From contig NZ_KB899147.1 in NCBI RefSeq assembly GCF_000378065.1, positions 1-64,000 on the forward strand: DNA of 64,000 bases, read 5' to 3'. The first letter of the stretch is position 1. Each line of letters begins with the position of its first letter. The notes below the pieces were generated by a model. It saw nothing but the letters and a program-made list of their open reading frames with translations, was not told where the DNA came from and did not search any database. Origin of the DNA: Porphyromonas gulae DSM 15663 (GTDB lineage Bacteria > Bacteroidota > Bacteroidia > Bacteroidales > Porphyromonadaceae). Position numbers and translations under genes: made by a program. This document shows, piece by piece, positions 8,983 through 17,538 of this stretch.

Positions 8983-9002
8983 CACAATCTACGATCTAAA
9001 TA

Positions 9003-9034
9003 AAAAAAGCGAAACTGGAATGTTTCGCTTTTTT
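9003..9034 (+). terminator. Rho-independent terminator after DoxX
   Basis: A 13-bp perfect stem (AAAAAAGCGAAAC pairing with GTTTCGCTTTTTT) around a 6-base loop ends in a T run, 20 bp after the DoxX stop. Confidence 0.85.
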
Positions 9035-9059
9035 ATTTTCGTTTTTCTAAAAAGGGAAG

Positions 9060-9083
9060 AAAACGAGGAGAATCCTCGTTTTT
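9060..9083 (-). terminator. Hairpin at the end of the 9082-9693 gene
   Basis: AAAACGAGGA pairs with TCCTCGTTTT around a 3-base loop. It overlaps the stop codon of the minus-strand nitroreductase-like gene. The following T run is short, so termination is likely but weaker than at 9003. Confidence 0.55.
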
Positions 9084-9693
9084 ACTTGATAATTAACGTC
9101 TCAGTAAGGGGTAATTTGTCTTTAGCTTTGACTTCTGTGATAGGTTTGCCAAAAGGCATTTGGGCAGTCAAGATCCAAGAAGGATCGACGCCGGCAAGAG
9201 CTTTGATGTCATTGTCAACCATACCGATATAGTGCTGTAAGTTTGCACCGAAGCCGAGCGAGTCGAGACCCATCCATACCGTATGCTGGTGTGAGCCTTG
9301 CGTTTGTTGTGCCCAAAGAGGGAAATTTCCGGCATAAGCAGGGAAAGAGGCCTGAAGATTTTCTGTTATGGATGGCACATCAAAAAAGAGAATAGTGCCG
9401 ATCCCATTTGCAAAAGCCTGACGTAATTTAGATGCCGTATTCGCTTCATAGGCTTCCTGCCCCATTATGGAAATCAAGGCATTCTCAACAAGTTTCCAAT
9501 GGGTATCATGAGCTTCACCAGTAAGCAATACCATCCGTACAGGTTGGGAATTGAAAGCAGAAGGAACTGTTTGCAGTACGTGGCCGAGAAATTCTTCGAC
9601 GATTTCACGCGAAACCACCCATTCTGGGTGAATAGCATAGTGAGAGTGACGATGCGCAAGGGCATCCTTTAGTGTTTCTATTTTTGTATTCAT
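9082..9693 (-). CDS. Nitroreductase-family protein (Hbn1/Frm2-like)
   Basis: The 203-residue protein has the FMN-dependent nitroreductase fold: an N-terminal RHSHYAI segment where the FMN-binding Arg/Ser pair lies, the VPSAFNSQPVRMVLL motif (substrate/FMN loop), and GLDSLGFGANLQHYIGMVDNDIK followed by a C-terminal MPFGKP element. This arrangement resembles the fungal Frm2/Hbn1 and bacterial YdgI-like branch rather than NfsB. The family reduces nitro compounds, quinones or flavins with NAD(P)H; the substrate is unknown. The gene faces the pirin-DoxX pair and is similarly AT-rich. Confidence 0.85.
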   Translation of the reverse strand: MNTKIETLKDALAHRHSHYAIHPEWVVSREIVEEFLGHVLQTVPSAFNSQPVRMVLLTGEAHDTHWKLVENALISIMGQEAYEANTASKLRQAFANGIGTILFFDVPSITENLQASFPAYAGNFPLWAQQTQGSHQHTVWMGLDSLGFGANLQHYIGMVDNDIKALAGVDPSWILTAQMPFGKPITEVKAKDKLPLTETLIIK

Positions 9694-10063
9694 AATGTTT
9701 TGTCTGGCACGATTTGAGGTGCCTTATAATTTTATAACAGAGAGTTCTTATTTATTGTTTTACCTCAACTAATTCGATTTAGCGGATCATGAATCTCAAC
9801 TATTTGGTATTAGATGAAACTTTGTTCAAGAACTATAATTGCTCCGATTTCAAGATCTTTTACATCGAATAGATGTCTTATAAAAAGTTCATAAGTTTTC
9901 TCTTCCATTTCTCTGTTTGGTACTAAGTCGATTTTCTTTTATGCAAGATATTTCGTGGAATCTGCAAAAGCTATTTTGACTATAAGGAGGCTGCAAGGGC
10001 AGATGAGTCGGACTAATGTTGTATTTTTGGCGCATGGAAGGCCGTTTTTTAATGTAATAGTAT
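9694..10063. other. Intergenic region, AT-rich, no gene seen
   Basis: The gap contains the start regions of two divergent genes. Apart from a TATTTTTG box at 10022-10029, nothing coding-like is supported: the one sizeable minus-strand frame has no recognisable features and runs into the DUF4199 gene. Confidence 0.4.
10022..10029 (+). promoter_or_regulatory. Candidate -7 box (TATTTTTG) for the DUF4199-apbE operon
   Basis: TATTTTTG fits TAnnTTTG and lies 35 bp before the ATG of the first gene of a four-gene overlapping operon. Confidence 0.45.
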
Positions 10064-10603
10064 ATGGAAGATAGAAGCAATCTTTTTCGCCTCAGTGCTT
10101 TGATGGGTTTGATCTTTGGTGCATTCTGGTGTCTGAAGTACATCTGCGTGATGCTCGCATTCGGGATTCCTTTCATGCTGCTGCTGTATATTCCGCTCAC
10201 TTGTTTCGTCCCTTTTCTGGCTTATATCCTGACAAAGCGTTATCGGAACGTGCTACCGCAAGAGATGCGTTTCAGCTTTATGCATGGATGGCAGTTTTCT
10301 ACTTTGCTCTATCTCTTCGCGGCTGTATTGGTTGCCATCCCTCACTACTATTTCTATGCCGAGATAATGCCGGCACACATGCCCGATATTATGGCACAGC
10401 TGGAGCAGTCCTCCGGACTTATGACCCAACTCTTCGGTACCGATGAGTGGCGCGAGGTGATGGAGCAGATGCTCAAGGTGCGTCCCATGTCGCGTGTGAT
10501 CAATGATATTTCATCCAACTTCTTCTGGGGAGCTTTGTTCTCCATTCCGGTAGGGCTGATCCTGAAAAGAAAGGCTGCGTCGGACAATATGCATTCGTTA
10601 TGA
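10064..10603 (+). CDS. DUF4199 family membrane protein
   Basis: The 179-residue protein has four hydrophobic segments (about 12-32, 35-55, 82-105 and 153-170) with an extra-membrane stretch between the third and fourth containing MAQLEQSSGLMTQLFG, as in DUF4199 proteins of Bacteroidota. Its function is not known. Its stop overlaps the next start (ATGA at 10600-10603). In this phylum DUF4199 genes often precede a GT2 glycosyltransferase gene, as here, which suggests a joint role in polyprenyl-linked sugar transfer or its control (inference). Confidence 0.8.
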   Translation: MEDRSNLFRLSALMGLIFGAFWCLKYICVMLAFGIPFMLLLYIPLTCFVPFLAYILTKRYRNVLPQEMRFSFMHGWQFSTLLYLFAAVLVAIPHYYFYAEIMPAHMPDIMAQLEQSSGLMTQLFGTDEWREVMEQMLKVRPMSRVINDISSNFFWGALFSIPVGLILKRKAASDNMHSL

Positions 10604-11553
10604 TAGATATTTCTGTAGTAATCCCTCTGCTGAACGAGGCCGAGTCGATCCCCGAACTTTTTGCCTGGATCAGGCGTGTAATGAATGAGCATGGCTATTC
10701 CTATGAGGTCATCTTCGTAGATGATGGGAGTACCGACGGCTCCTGGAGTGTGATCGAACGTTTGCGAGCAGAGCATCCCGAGGTCAAAGGGATCAAATTC
10801 CGCCGCAACTACGGCAAGTCGGCCGGTCTCCAATGTGGTTTTGCCCGCACACAAGGGCAGGTAGTCATAACGATGGATGCCGATTTGCAGGATAGTCCGG
10901 ATGAGATCCCGGAGCTGTACCGGATGGTGACAGAAGGGGGATATGACTTGGTAAGCGGTTGGAAGCGTAAGCGGTACGATCCTCTGTTCAGCAAGAATCT
11001 GCCCTCAAAGCTTTTCAATGCTACAGCCCGAAAGCTGTCCGGCATCAAGCTACACGATTTTAATTGTGGTTTGAAAGCATACCGACACGAGGTAGTGGAG
11101 AATATCGAGTTGTACAACGATATGCACCGTTACATTCCATATTTGGCCAAATCCGCCGGTTTCGGACGCATCGGGGAGAAGGTAGTACAGCATCAGGCGC
11201 GTAAATACGGCTCGAGCAAGTTCGGTATCAGCCGTTTTTTCAATGGCTATCTCGATTTGCTTACGCTTTGGTTTATCAGCAAGTTCGGACGCAAGCCGAT
11301 GCACTTCTTCGGGCTGCTCGGTTCAGGCATGTTCCTAATCGGCTTCATAGCTTTGGCCGTTGTCCTTGTCAATAAGTTGTCCGCTATAATCATGCATACG
11401 CAGGCACCTTTGGTGACGGATCGGCCTTATTTCTTCATAGCGCTGACGGCGATGATTATCGGCACGCAACTGTTCCTAACCGGATTTGTCGGTGAGATGA
11501 TCAGCCGCCAGGCTTCGGACAGAAACAACTATAAAATAGAGAAAGAGATATAA
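10600..11553 (+). CDS. GT2 glycosyltransferase, polyprenyl-phosphate type
   Basis: The 317-residue protein begins with a GT-A domain: ISVVIPLLNEAESIPELF at the nucleotide site, VIFVDDGSTDGSW, and the metal-binding TMDADLQDSPDEIPEL (DxD region). It then has two strong C-terminal membrane helices (about 232-256 and 272-296). This layout matches DPM1/GtrB/ArnC-like enzymes that move a sugar from a nucleotide donor to polyprenyl phosphate at the inner membrane. The donor cannot be told. The gene overlaps its upstream neighbour by 4 bp and the downstream nitroreductase by 1 bp, so translation is probably coupled. Confidence 0.92.
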   Translation: MIDISVVIPLLNEAESIPELFAWIRRVMNEHGYSYEVIFVDDGSTDGSWSVIERLRAEHPEVKGIKFRRNYGKSAGLQCGFARTQGQVVITMDADLQDSPDEIPELYRMVTEGGYDLVSGWKRKRYDPLFSKNLPSKLFNATARKLSGIKLHDFNCGLKAYRHEVVENIELYNDMHRYIPYLAKSAGFGRIGEKVVQHQARKYGSSKFGISRFFNGYLDLLTLWFISKFGRKPMHFFGLLGSGMFLIGFIALAVVLVNKLSAIIMHTQAPLVTDRPYFFIALTAMIIGTQLFLTGFVGEMISRQASDRNNYKIEKEI

Positions 11554-12092
11554 TGAAACAGATTCCTCAAGATTTTCGTTTGATAGAAGATTTCTTCCGC
11601 ACGCGCAGATCCGTACGCAAGTTTATCGATCGTCCTGTGGAGGAAGAGAAGTTGATGGCCATCCTCGAAGCCGGACGCATAGCTCCTTCGGCACATAATT
11701 ACCAGCCGTGGCATTTCCTCGTGGTCAGAGAAGAAGAGGGCCGCAAACGCTTGGCTCCCTGTTCCCAACAACCTTGGTTCCCGGGTGCCCCCATCTATAT
11801 CATCACGCTTGGCGATCATCAAAGAGCATGGAAGCGAGGAGCGGGCGATTCGGTAGACATCGATACCTCTATCGCCATGACTTATATGATGCTGGAAGCA
11901 CATAGTCTGGGACTCGGATGTACGTGGGTCTGTGCTTTCGATCAAGCTCTTTGTTCGGAGATCTTCGACATCCCTTCGCACATGACACCTGTTTCCATAT
12001 TGGCTCTCGGCTATGGCGATCCGACCGTACCTCCGCGTGAGGCTTTCAATCGCAAATCCATTGAAGAGGTAGTCAGCTTCGAGAAATTATGA
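11553..12092 (+). CDS. Nitroreductase family protein
   Basis: This 179-residue protein has the FMN-binding RRSVRKFIDRPVEEEKL opening, the PSAHNYQPWHFLVV loop and the C-terminal GCTWVCAFD...ALGYGDP segment of the NfsA/FRP superfamily, in the short subgroup common in anaerobes. It most likely binds FMN as a homodimer and reduces an unknown substrate. It overlaps the glycosyltransferase stop by 1 bp and its own stop overlaps the apbE start by 4 bp. It is distinct from the gene at 9082-9693. Confidence 0.9.
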   Translation: MKQIPQDFRLIEDFFRTRRSVRKFIDRPVEEEKLMAILEAGRIAPSAHNYQPWHFLVVREEEGRKRLAPCSQQPWFPGAPIYIITLGDHQRAWKRGAGDSVDIDTSIAMTYMMLEAHSLGLGCTWVCAFDQALCSEIFDIPSHMTPVSILALGYGDPTVPPREAFNRKSIEEVVSFEKL

Positions 12093-13102
12093 AACGTTGG
12101 TCAGGTTTAGCGGCCGTTCCGGGGATGATCGTTCTCGGTGCGGCCTTTTTTTCTTGCCGAAAAGCACCTGCCTATACGGTATTGCAGGGGGAGATATTCC
12201 ATACCTATTATCATATTAAATATAAGGGAGAGGCAGATCATTCACAGCGAGTGGATAGCGTATTCAGAGCTTTCAGTCATTCCCTTAATCCGTTCGACAG
12301 TACCAGTATCATAGCCGGAGTGAATCGGAATCTTCCGGTTAGGACGGACAGTATGTTTCGCCGTGTATTTCGTCGGGCGCAGGAGATTGCAGCCGTTTCC
12401 GGCGGTTCTTACGATATTACTTGCTCTCCACTGATCAATGCTTGGGGATTCGGTTTCGAACATAAAGAAGACGTGACTGCACAGTTGATCGATAGCATCA
12501 AGGCGTTTGTCGGTTACCGGAGGGTACGATTGGACGGCGAGACGGTTGTTAAGGATGATCCGCGCATTACGCTGAACACCTCTTCCATCGCCAAAGGATA
12601 TGCTTCGGATCTGGTGGGCGAAGCCTTGGCTGCTCATGGGATCGGGGACTATATGGTAGAGATCGGTGGAGAGGTTGCTTTCAATGGCCTCAATCCTCAA
12701 GGCAAGCCTTGGCGCATAGGAGTAAGTAAACCGCAGGATGACAGTCTGGGCTTGGCGATGCAGGAGTTCGAACTGGTCGTAGAGCTTAGTGGAAAAGGAG
12801 GCTTGGCGACATCGGGCAACTATCGGAATTTCTATGTCCGGGATGGGAAGAAGTATGCACATACGATCAATCCGCTTAGCGGCTATCCTGTGCAGACGGA
12901 TGTGCTGAGTGCCACAGTCATTGCTCCCGATTGTATGACGGCTGATGCCTTGGCTACTACTTTTATGGTGGTCGGTTCGGAGCGTGTTCCTGCTATTGCA
13001 GCCAAGTTCTCCGGTGTGGACTATATGCTTATTTTGTCCGATGGAGGCGGTTCTTATAAGACTGTGATGAACGAAGGCTTCCGGAAACGAGTAGCCAAGT
13101 AA
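12089..13102 (+). CDS. apbE: FAD:protein FMN transferase (ApbE)
   Basis: ApbE attaches FMN covalently to Thr residues of exported proteins such as RnfG and RnfD, using FAD. The 337-residue protein has a lipoprotein-like signal with Cys23 (AFFSC), fitting a periplasmic enzyme anchored in the membrane. Family motifs are SGGSYDITCSPLINAWGFG, SSIAKGYASDLVGEAL, MVEIGGEVAFNG and the metal-site region HTINPLSGYPVQTD...DCMTADALATTFMV. It ends an overlapping four-gene operon and converges with the Rnf operon, whose products are its likely targets (inference from family and position). Confidence 0.95.
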   Translation: MKRWSGLAAVPGMIVLGAAFFSCRKAPAYTVLQGEIFHTYYHIKYKGEADHSQRVDSVFRAFSHSLNPFDSTSIIAGVNRNLPVRTDSMFRRVFRRAQEIAAVSGGSYDITCSPLINAWGFGFEHKEDVTAQLIDSIKAFVGYRRVRLDGETVVKDDPRITLNTSSIAKGYASDLVGEALAAHGIGDYMVEIGGEVAFNGLNPQGKPWRIGVSKPQDDSLGLAMQEFELVVELSGKGGLATSGNYRNFYVRDGKKYAHTINPLSGYPVQTDVLSATVIAPDCMTADALATTFMVVGSERVPAIAAKFSGVDYMLILSDGGGSYKTVMNEGFRKRVAK

Positions 13103-13255
13103 TCGAGCCTCGTCTGTAATCCTCCAAGCCTCTGTCTTTTTCTCTTCGGATCGGTACAATCTTTTAGAACGGGATCGCATCTGTCGTAACTGAACGAAAA
13201 AGATTTGGCAGACAGTTCGGGGAGATTCTCCATACGGCCAAGTCACAATAAAAAA

Positions 13256-13294
13256 CAAGAGAGGGTATGCACCGCGGTGGGCATACCCTCTCTC
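13256..13294 (-). terminator. Terminator hairpin between apbE and rnfA
   Basis: A 12-bp perfect stem (GAGAGGGTATGC with GCATACCCTCTC) lies around a GC-rich loop. On the minus strand it is followed by TTGTTTTTTATT, so it should end the Rnf transcript; it may also serve apbE, though the plus-strand tail is weaker. The stem sequence recurs at 52632-52676. Confidence 0.8.
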
Positions 13295-13314
13295 TATTTA
13301 TTGTTCTTTACTCG

Positions 13315-13887
13315 TTAGGCGATACCGCTGAAGCCCATGAAAGCCATAGCCAATATACCGGCAGCCAAGAGTGCCGAAGGTATTCCCTTCATAGCTTTGG
13401 GGAGATTGGTCATATCGAGTTGCTCTCGAATACCTGCGAAAGTAACCATTGCCAAGGTGAAACCGATAGCCGTGGATATTGCATAGACGAAGCTCTGGAG
13501 CAGGGTATAATCCTTCTGGATAACCAAAATAGCCACACCGAGCACACAGCAGTTCGTCGTAATCAAGGGCAAGAATACACCCAGTGCCTGATAGAGGGGA
13601 GGAGATACTTTCTTGAGTATGATCTCCACCATCTGTACCAAGGCGGCAATGACCAAAATAAATGCAATGGTCTGCATAAAGCCCAATCCGAAACGATCCA
13701 AAACGAACTTCTGAATCAGGAAGGTAACCAAGGTAGCCAGTGCCAATACGAATGTCACGGCTGCACCCATACCGATTGAGGTGTCTACCTTCTTCGATAC
13801 GCCTAAGAATGGGCATATACCGAGGAACTGCGACAGCACGACGTTATTAACGAAAACCGCCGCTATGAATAACATGAAAAATTCCAT
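13315..13887 (-). CDS. rnfA: Rnf complex subunit A
   Basis: RnfA is an integral membrane subunit of the ferredoxin:NAD+ oxidoreductase (RNF) that couples electron flow to ion pumping. The 190-residue protein has six membrane helices and the family start (MLFIAAVFVNNVVLSQFLGICPFLGVSKK), including the membrane-embedded cysteine of the LGICPFLG segment that, with RnfE, holds an iron-sulfur centre. TTNCCVLGVA is the second half-motif. It is the last gene of the operon, 24 bp behind rnfE, followed by a terminator. Confidence 0.96.
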   Translation of the reverse strand: MEFFMLFIAAVFVNNVVLSQFLGICPFLGVSKKVDTSIGMGAAVTFVLALATLVTFLIQKFVLDRFGLGFMQTIAFILVIAALVQMVEIILKKVSPPLYQALGVFLPLITTNCCVLGVAILVIQKDYTLLQSFVYAISTAIGFTLAMVTFAGIREQLDMTNLPKAMKGIPSALLAAGILAMAFMGFSGIA

Positions 13888-13911
13888 AATGATGCCAATT
13901 ACTTAAGTGAG

Positions 13912-14502
13912 TTATGCTTTTTTCTTCATTTTGTTCACCAAGGCAATCAGGTAGCCCAAAGCGATGAAAGCTCCGGGTGCCAACACGAAGATCAATGCTC
14001 CATAGGATTCATTGAAAACTGCAAAGTCGAAAAGCTTACCGCTACCCAAAAGCTCACGGACAATACCGAGAACAGTCAAACTGAGGGTAAAGCCCAATCC
14101 GATACCGATACCGTCGAACATGGAGTGTAGCAGACCTTTTTTCGATGCAACGGCTTCAGCACGACCGAGTACGATACAGTTCACCACGATCAGTGGGATG
14201 AAGATACCGAGACTCTTGTCCAAATCCGGCATATATGCCTTGATAAGCATCTGCAATATCGTCACGAAACCTGCAATGATCACAATAAAAGCCGGGATAC
14301 GAACCATATCGGGGATGAGATTCTTGACCAAGGATACTACCATGTTGGAGCAGATCAATACAAACATGGTGGCCAGTCCCATACTCATACCGTTGATGGC
14401 CGACGTTGTCGTGGCCAACGTAGGACACATACCGAGGAGGAGGACGAATGTCGGGTTCTCCTTGATAATGCCGTTTATAATAACACTCAAATTCTTACTC
14501 AT
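13912..14502 (-). CDS. rnfE: Rnf complex subunit E
   Basis: RnfE is homologous to RnfA and forms the antiparallel partner in the membrane core. The 196-residue protein has six hydrophobic helices, with the family segments NPTFVLLLGMCPTLATTTSAINGMSMG and IVVNCIVLGRAEAVASKKG. The cysteine in LGMCPTLA mirrors that in RnfA. The start codon overlaps the rnfG stop by 4 bp, indicating coupled translation. Confidence 0.96.
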   Translation of the reverse strand: MSKNLSVIINGIIKENPTFVLLLGMCPTLATTTSAINGMSMGLATMFVLICSNMVVSLVKNLIPDMVRIPAFIVIIAGFVTILQMLIKAYMPDLDKSLGIFIPLIVVNCIVLGRAEAVASKKGLLHSMFDGIGIGLGFTLSLTVLGIVRELLGSGKLFDFAVFNESYGALIFVLAPGAFIALGYLIALVNKMKKKA

Positions 14503-15176
14503 TGCGCTTCGGTATTATCTGTGTTAGTATTTATCGTAGAATCAGCCTGAGTAGTATCGACAGTTGCCTCAGTCTGTCCGGCACTGCCTTGAGCGGCTTT
14601 GAAACCTCTGTAGGCGCGATCCATAGCATCCAAAAAGGCACGACTACTGATCGTAGCGGCTGTGATGGCATCTACCTTACCGCCGTCTTTGGTAACGGCA
14701 AGAGGCGTATCGCTCATCTGTACGCCACGTACATCTTGGATCAGTCCTTCTTTTTTGGCAGGAGTCTGGAACCACTCTTGCATCTTGGCTCCGAGGCCGG
14801 GCGTTTCGCTGTGGCTGAGTACGGAGAAATCGTGGACTTTGCCGTCCATATCGAATCCGTACATCACTGTGAACTTACCGCTAAAGCCCTTGTCCGTATA
14901 GCTTTCCACTGCGTAACCCACTACTTCCTGCCCTTTTTTTGCCGGGAATACGGTGAGTTTGGCTCCATCTACATCAACTTCGAATCTCTCTTCGTACGGA
15001 TTGTTGTCGAAGGCATTAACTACCAGTTTGATAGCAGCCACTTTGGCATCCACTTCCGCTTTTGCAATGGGCTCTTTCGTTATTTCGTTCATCATGCCGA
15101 GGGCGGCGGAAACAACGATACAGAAGCCCGTCAAAGAGAGCAACATATTGGGGAGTGACGATTTTAGCTTTTTCAT
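14499..15176 (-). CDS. rnfG: Rnf complex subunit G, flavin-binding
   Basis: RnfG is a periplasm-facing subunit with one N-terminal membrane helix (residues 9-28) and an FMN-binding domain. The 225-residue protein has the SETPGLGAKM motif at 122-132 and the flavinylation site at 169-178, DAITAATISS, where Thr175 is the expected phosphoester acceptor. The usual motif has Gly (or Ser) before Ala-Thr; here that position is Ala173. The C-terminus is an extended Thr/Gln/Asn-rich tail of about 35 residues not needed by the fold. It overlaps rnfE and rnfD by 4 bp each. Confidence 0.95.
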   Translation of the reverse strand: MKKLKSSLPNMLLSLTGFCIVVSAALGMMNEITKEPIAKAEVDAKVAAIKLVVNAFDNNPYEERFEVDVDGAKLTVFPAKKGQEVVGYAVESYTDKGFSGKFTVMYGFDMDGKVHDFSVLSHSETPGLGAKMQEWFQTPAKKEGLIQDVRGVQMSDTPLAVTKDGGKVDAITAATISSRAFLDAMDRAYRGFKAAQGSAGQTEATVDTTQADSTINTNTDNTEAQ

Positions 15177-16156
15177 TTGTTCTTTCCTCCAAAATGTTTA
15201 GGTTTCATATAAGTATTGATCAGAGGCGTCATGCCGTTCATAATCAGGATGGCGAATGACATCCCTTCCGGATAAGCCCCGAATGTACGGATCACAACCG
15301 TGAGCAAGCCGATCAGACAGCCATAGAGGATCTGTCCGGACTTGGTCATCGGCGAAGTCACATAGTCCGTAGCCATGAAGATGGCTCCGAGCATCATACC
15401 ACCGGAGAACAGGTGGAACCACGGAGTAGCGGGGAAAGATGTCGGGCTGGCCAAGTGCAGAATGCCTGCCAATACGATCACGGATGCGAAAATAGACACG
15501 GGGATATGCCACGTGATAATCTTCTTGTAGAGCATATAGACCAATCCGAGAAGCAGCGCGATAGCACTGACTTCACCCAAAGAACCGGCTTCACCGATAA
15601 ACATGTGCAGGTCGGTGGGGATATTGGTCAAAGCCGAGGTGTCGCCACTCATCGCCGCTTTCATCAGACCGAGGGGGGTAGCACCCGTCTCGGCATCCAG
15701 ATAGGAAGTCATCTGTCCTTCGGTAGGCCAGAGAGTCATCTGGGCAGGGAAAGAGATCAGGAGGAATACACGACCGACCAAGGCGGGGTTGAAGATGTTG
15801 TTCCCCAAGCCGCCGAAGGACATCTTGCCCAATGCGATAGCTACTACTGCACCGATGATAATGATCCAAACGGGCAGGTTGCTCGGCAGGTTGAAAGCCA
15901 GCAATACGCCGGTCAAGATCGCTGAGCCGTCCATGATGGTCGGCTCCTTGCCCAACATATATTTGCTGATCAGGAATTCCACGATGCAACAGGTAAGAAC
16001 GGACACTGCCGTTACGATCACCGCACCGATTCCGAACTGATATACCGACATGGCCAAGGCAGGCAAGAGGGCAATCAGCACGCCATACATATTCTTTTTG
16101 ATGCTGTCTCCGCTGTGGATGTGCGGTGAAGGAGAAATGATAATTTTATTTTCCAT
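15173..16156 (-). CDS. rnfD: Rnf complex subunit D, flavin-binding
   Basis: RnfD is a polytopic membrane subunit related to NqrB that carries covalent FMN. The 327-residue protein has the family start SPSPHIHSGDSIKKNMYGV, the NIFNPALVGRVFLL helix, and the flavinylation site DAETGATPL at 154-162 with Thr160 as the acceptor. The substrate-binding half ends with FGAYPEGMSFAILIMNGMTPLI. The gene starts 15 bp after rnfC ends and overlaps rnfG by 4 bp. Confidence 0.96.
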   Translation of the reverse strand: MENKIIISPSPHIHSGDSIKKNMYGVLIALLPALAMSVYQFGIGAVIVTAVSVLTCCIVEFLISKYMLGKEPTIMDGSAILTGVLLAFNLPSNLPVWIIIIGAVVAIALGKMSFGGLGNNIFNPALVGRVFLLISFPAQMTLWPTEGQMTSYLDAETGATPLGLMKAAMSGDTSALTNIPTDLHMFIGEAGSLGEVSAIALLLGLVYMLYKKIITWHIPVSIFASVIVLAGILHLASPTSFPATPWFHLFSGGMMLGAIFMATDYVTSPMTKSGQILYGCLIGLLTVVIRTFGAYPEGMSFAILIMNGMTPLINTYMKPKHFGGKNK

Positions 16157-16171
16157 CGCTTATTTCCTTTC

Positions 16172-17503
16172 TTATTGCTTACGTGCTCTTTGGATGCCCA
16201 TCACAGTCTTCTTGGCTTGGCGGATATAATCCAGCAGAGGACGGTTGGCCGGACAGGTGAAGCTGCACGAACCGCATTCGATACAGTCAACCACGTTGCC
16301 TTTTTCCGCTGTTTCCCAGCTCTTATATAAGGTGTCGCGCATCAGGAAAGCCGGATTGAGTCCCATCGGACACACTCCGACGCACTTGGCGCATCGGATA
16401 CAGTCGTGCATAGGCTTGCGGACTGCCTCTTCTCTGTCGAGAATCAATACTCCGGAGCTGCCTTTGGTCACAGGCACATCCGGTGATAGCAGTGCGCGCC
16501 CCATCATCGGACCTCCACCGATGATCTTGCCCGTATTCTCCGGCAGGCCACCTGCTGCTTCGATCAGAGCCGCAATAGGAGTACCTATACGAACGAGGAG
16601 GTTAGACGGGCGAGACAGTTTTTTGCCTGTGACCGTCACGATGCGCTCGACCAGAGGTTTGTTCTTCTGTACCGCTTCGTATACGGCGAATACCGTACCC
16701 ACGTTTTGTACTACGGCACCTGTGCTGATAGGCAGGGCACCGCTTTTTACCTGCTTGCGGATCACTGCGTCGATCAGCTGCTTCTCACCACCTTGAGGAT
16801 ATTGCACCTTCAACGGCATTACCTCTATGCCCGGATATGCAGCGGCCAGTTTGGTGAGGTGAGCGATAGCGTCTTTCTTATTATTCTCAACTCCGATAAC
16901 GGCCTTGTTTACCTGAATGGCTTTCATCAGGATGCTCACGCCGATCATGATCTCTTCGCCGTGCTCCAGCATAAGGACGTGGTCGCTCGTCAGATAGGGC
17001 TCGCACTCTACGGCGTTGATGATCAGGATCTCGGCTTTGTTGCCCGGAGGAGGGGATAGCTTCACATGGGTAGGGAAGGTAGCACCACCGAGACCCACGA
17101 TGCCGGCAGCAGAGATTTTGGCTACGATTTCTTTTGCATCCAGATTGCATCCTTTGACGATGGCCGGTGAGCGATCGATGCCCTCTTCCCATTCGTCGCC
17201 TTCTACGTTAATGAAGACTGCGGGCTTGGGATAGCCGCTTGAGTCGTATACGTTATCGATCTTCAGCACCTTACCTGACACAGATGAGTGGATATTGGCT
17301 GATACGAATCCTCCGGCCTGAGCAATGATAGTCCCGACCTTAACTTCATCCCCTTTCTTGACCGTGGCAGTTGCCGGTGCCCCGATGTGCTGACCAAGAG
17401 GGATGACTACTTGTGAGGGGATAGGCAACACCTCTACGGGCTTGCCTGCCGATAACTTGTTTTCGGGGGGGTGAATACCACCGATTCGGAAAGTCCTCAA
17501 CAT
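16172..17503 (-). CDS. rnfC: Rnf complex subunit C
   Basis: RnfC is the NADH-side peripheral subunit with FMN and two 4Fe-4S clusters. The 443-residue protein has the GGIHPPENK N-terminal barrel, the GLGGATFPTHVKLSPP nucleotide/flavin region, the SLBB-like segment, and two ferredoxin motifs near the end: CIRCAKCVGVCP and CIECGSCSFTCP, each closed by the Cys-Pro of the partner cluster. The length is short compared with the long Ala/Lys-rich-tailed RnfC of enterobacteria and typical of Bacteroidota. It begins 35 bp downstream of rnfB. Confidence 0.96.
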   Translation of the reverse strand: MLRTFRIGGIHPPENKLSAGKPVEVLPIPSQVVIPLGQHIGAPATATVKKGDEVKVGTIIAQAGGFVSANIHSSVSGKVLKIDNVYDSSGYPKPAVFINVEGDEWEEGIDRSPAIVKGCNLDAKEIVAKISAAGIVGLGGATFPTHVKLSPPPGNKAEILIINAVECEPYLTSDHVLMLEHGEEIMIGVSILMKAIQVNKAVIGVENNKKDAIAHLTKLAAAYPGIEVMPLKVQYPQGGEKQLIDAVIRKQVKSGALPISTGAVVQNVGTVFAVYEAVQKNKPLVERIVTVTGKKLSRPSNLLVRIGTPIAALIEAAGGLPENTGKIIGGGPMMGRALLSPDVPVTKGSSGVLILDREEAVRKPMHDCIRCAKCVGVCPMGLNPAFLMRDTLYKSWETAEKGNVVDCIECGSCSFTCPANRPLLDYIRQAKKTVMGIQRARKQ

Positions 17504-17538
17504 AATAATTCTATGTGGTCTTTGTTGTTATTTATTCC

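Noticed and set aside
9889-10200. 103-codon minus-strand frame before the DUF4199 gene
   Set aside because: It overlaps the DUF4199 gene antisense, lacks a signal or domain, and covers its promoter region.
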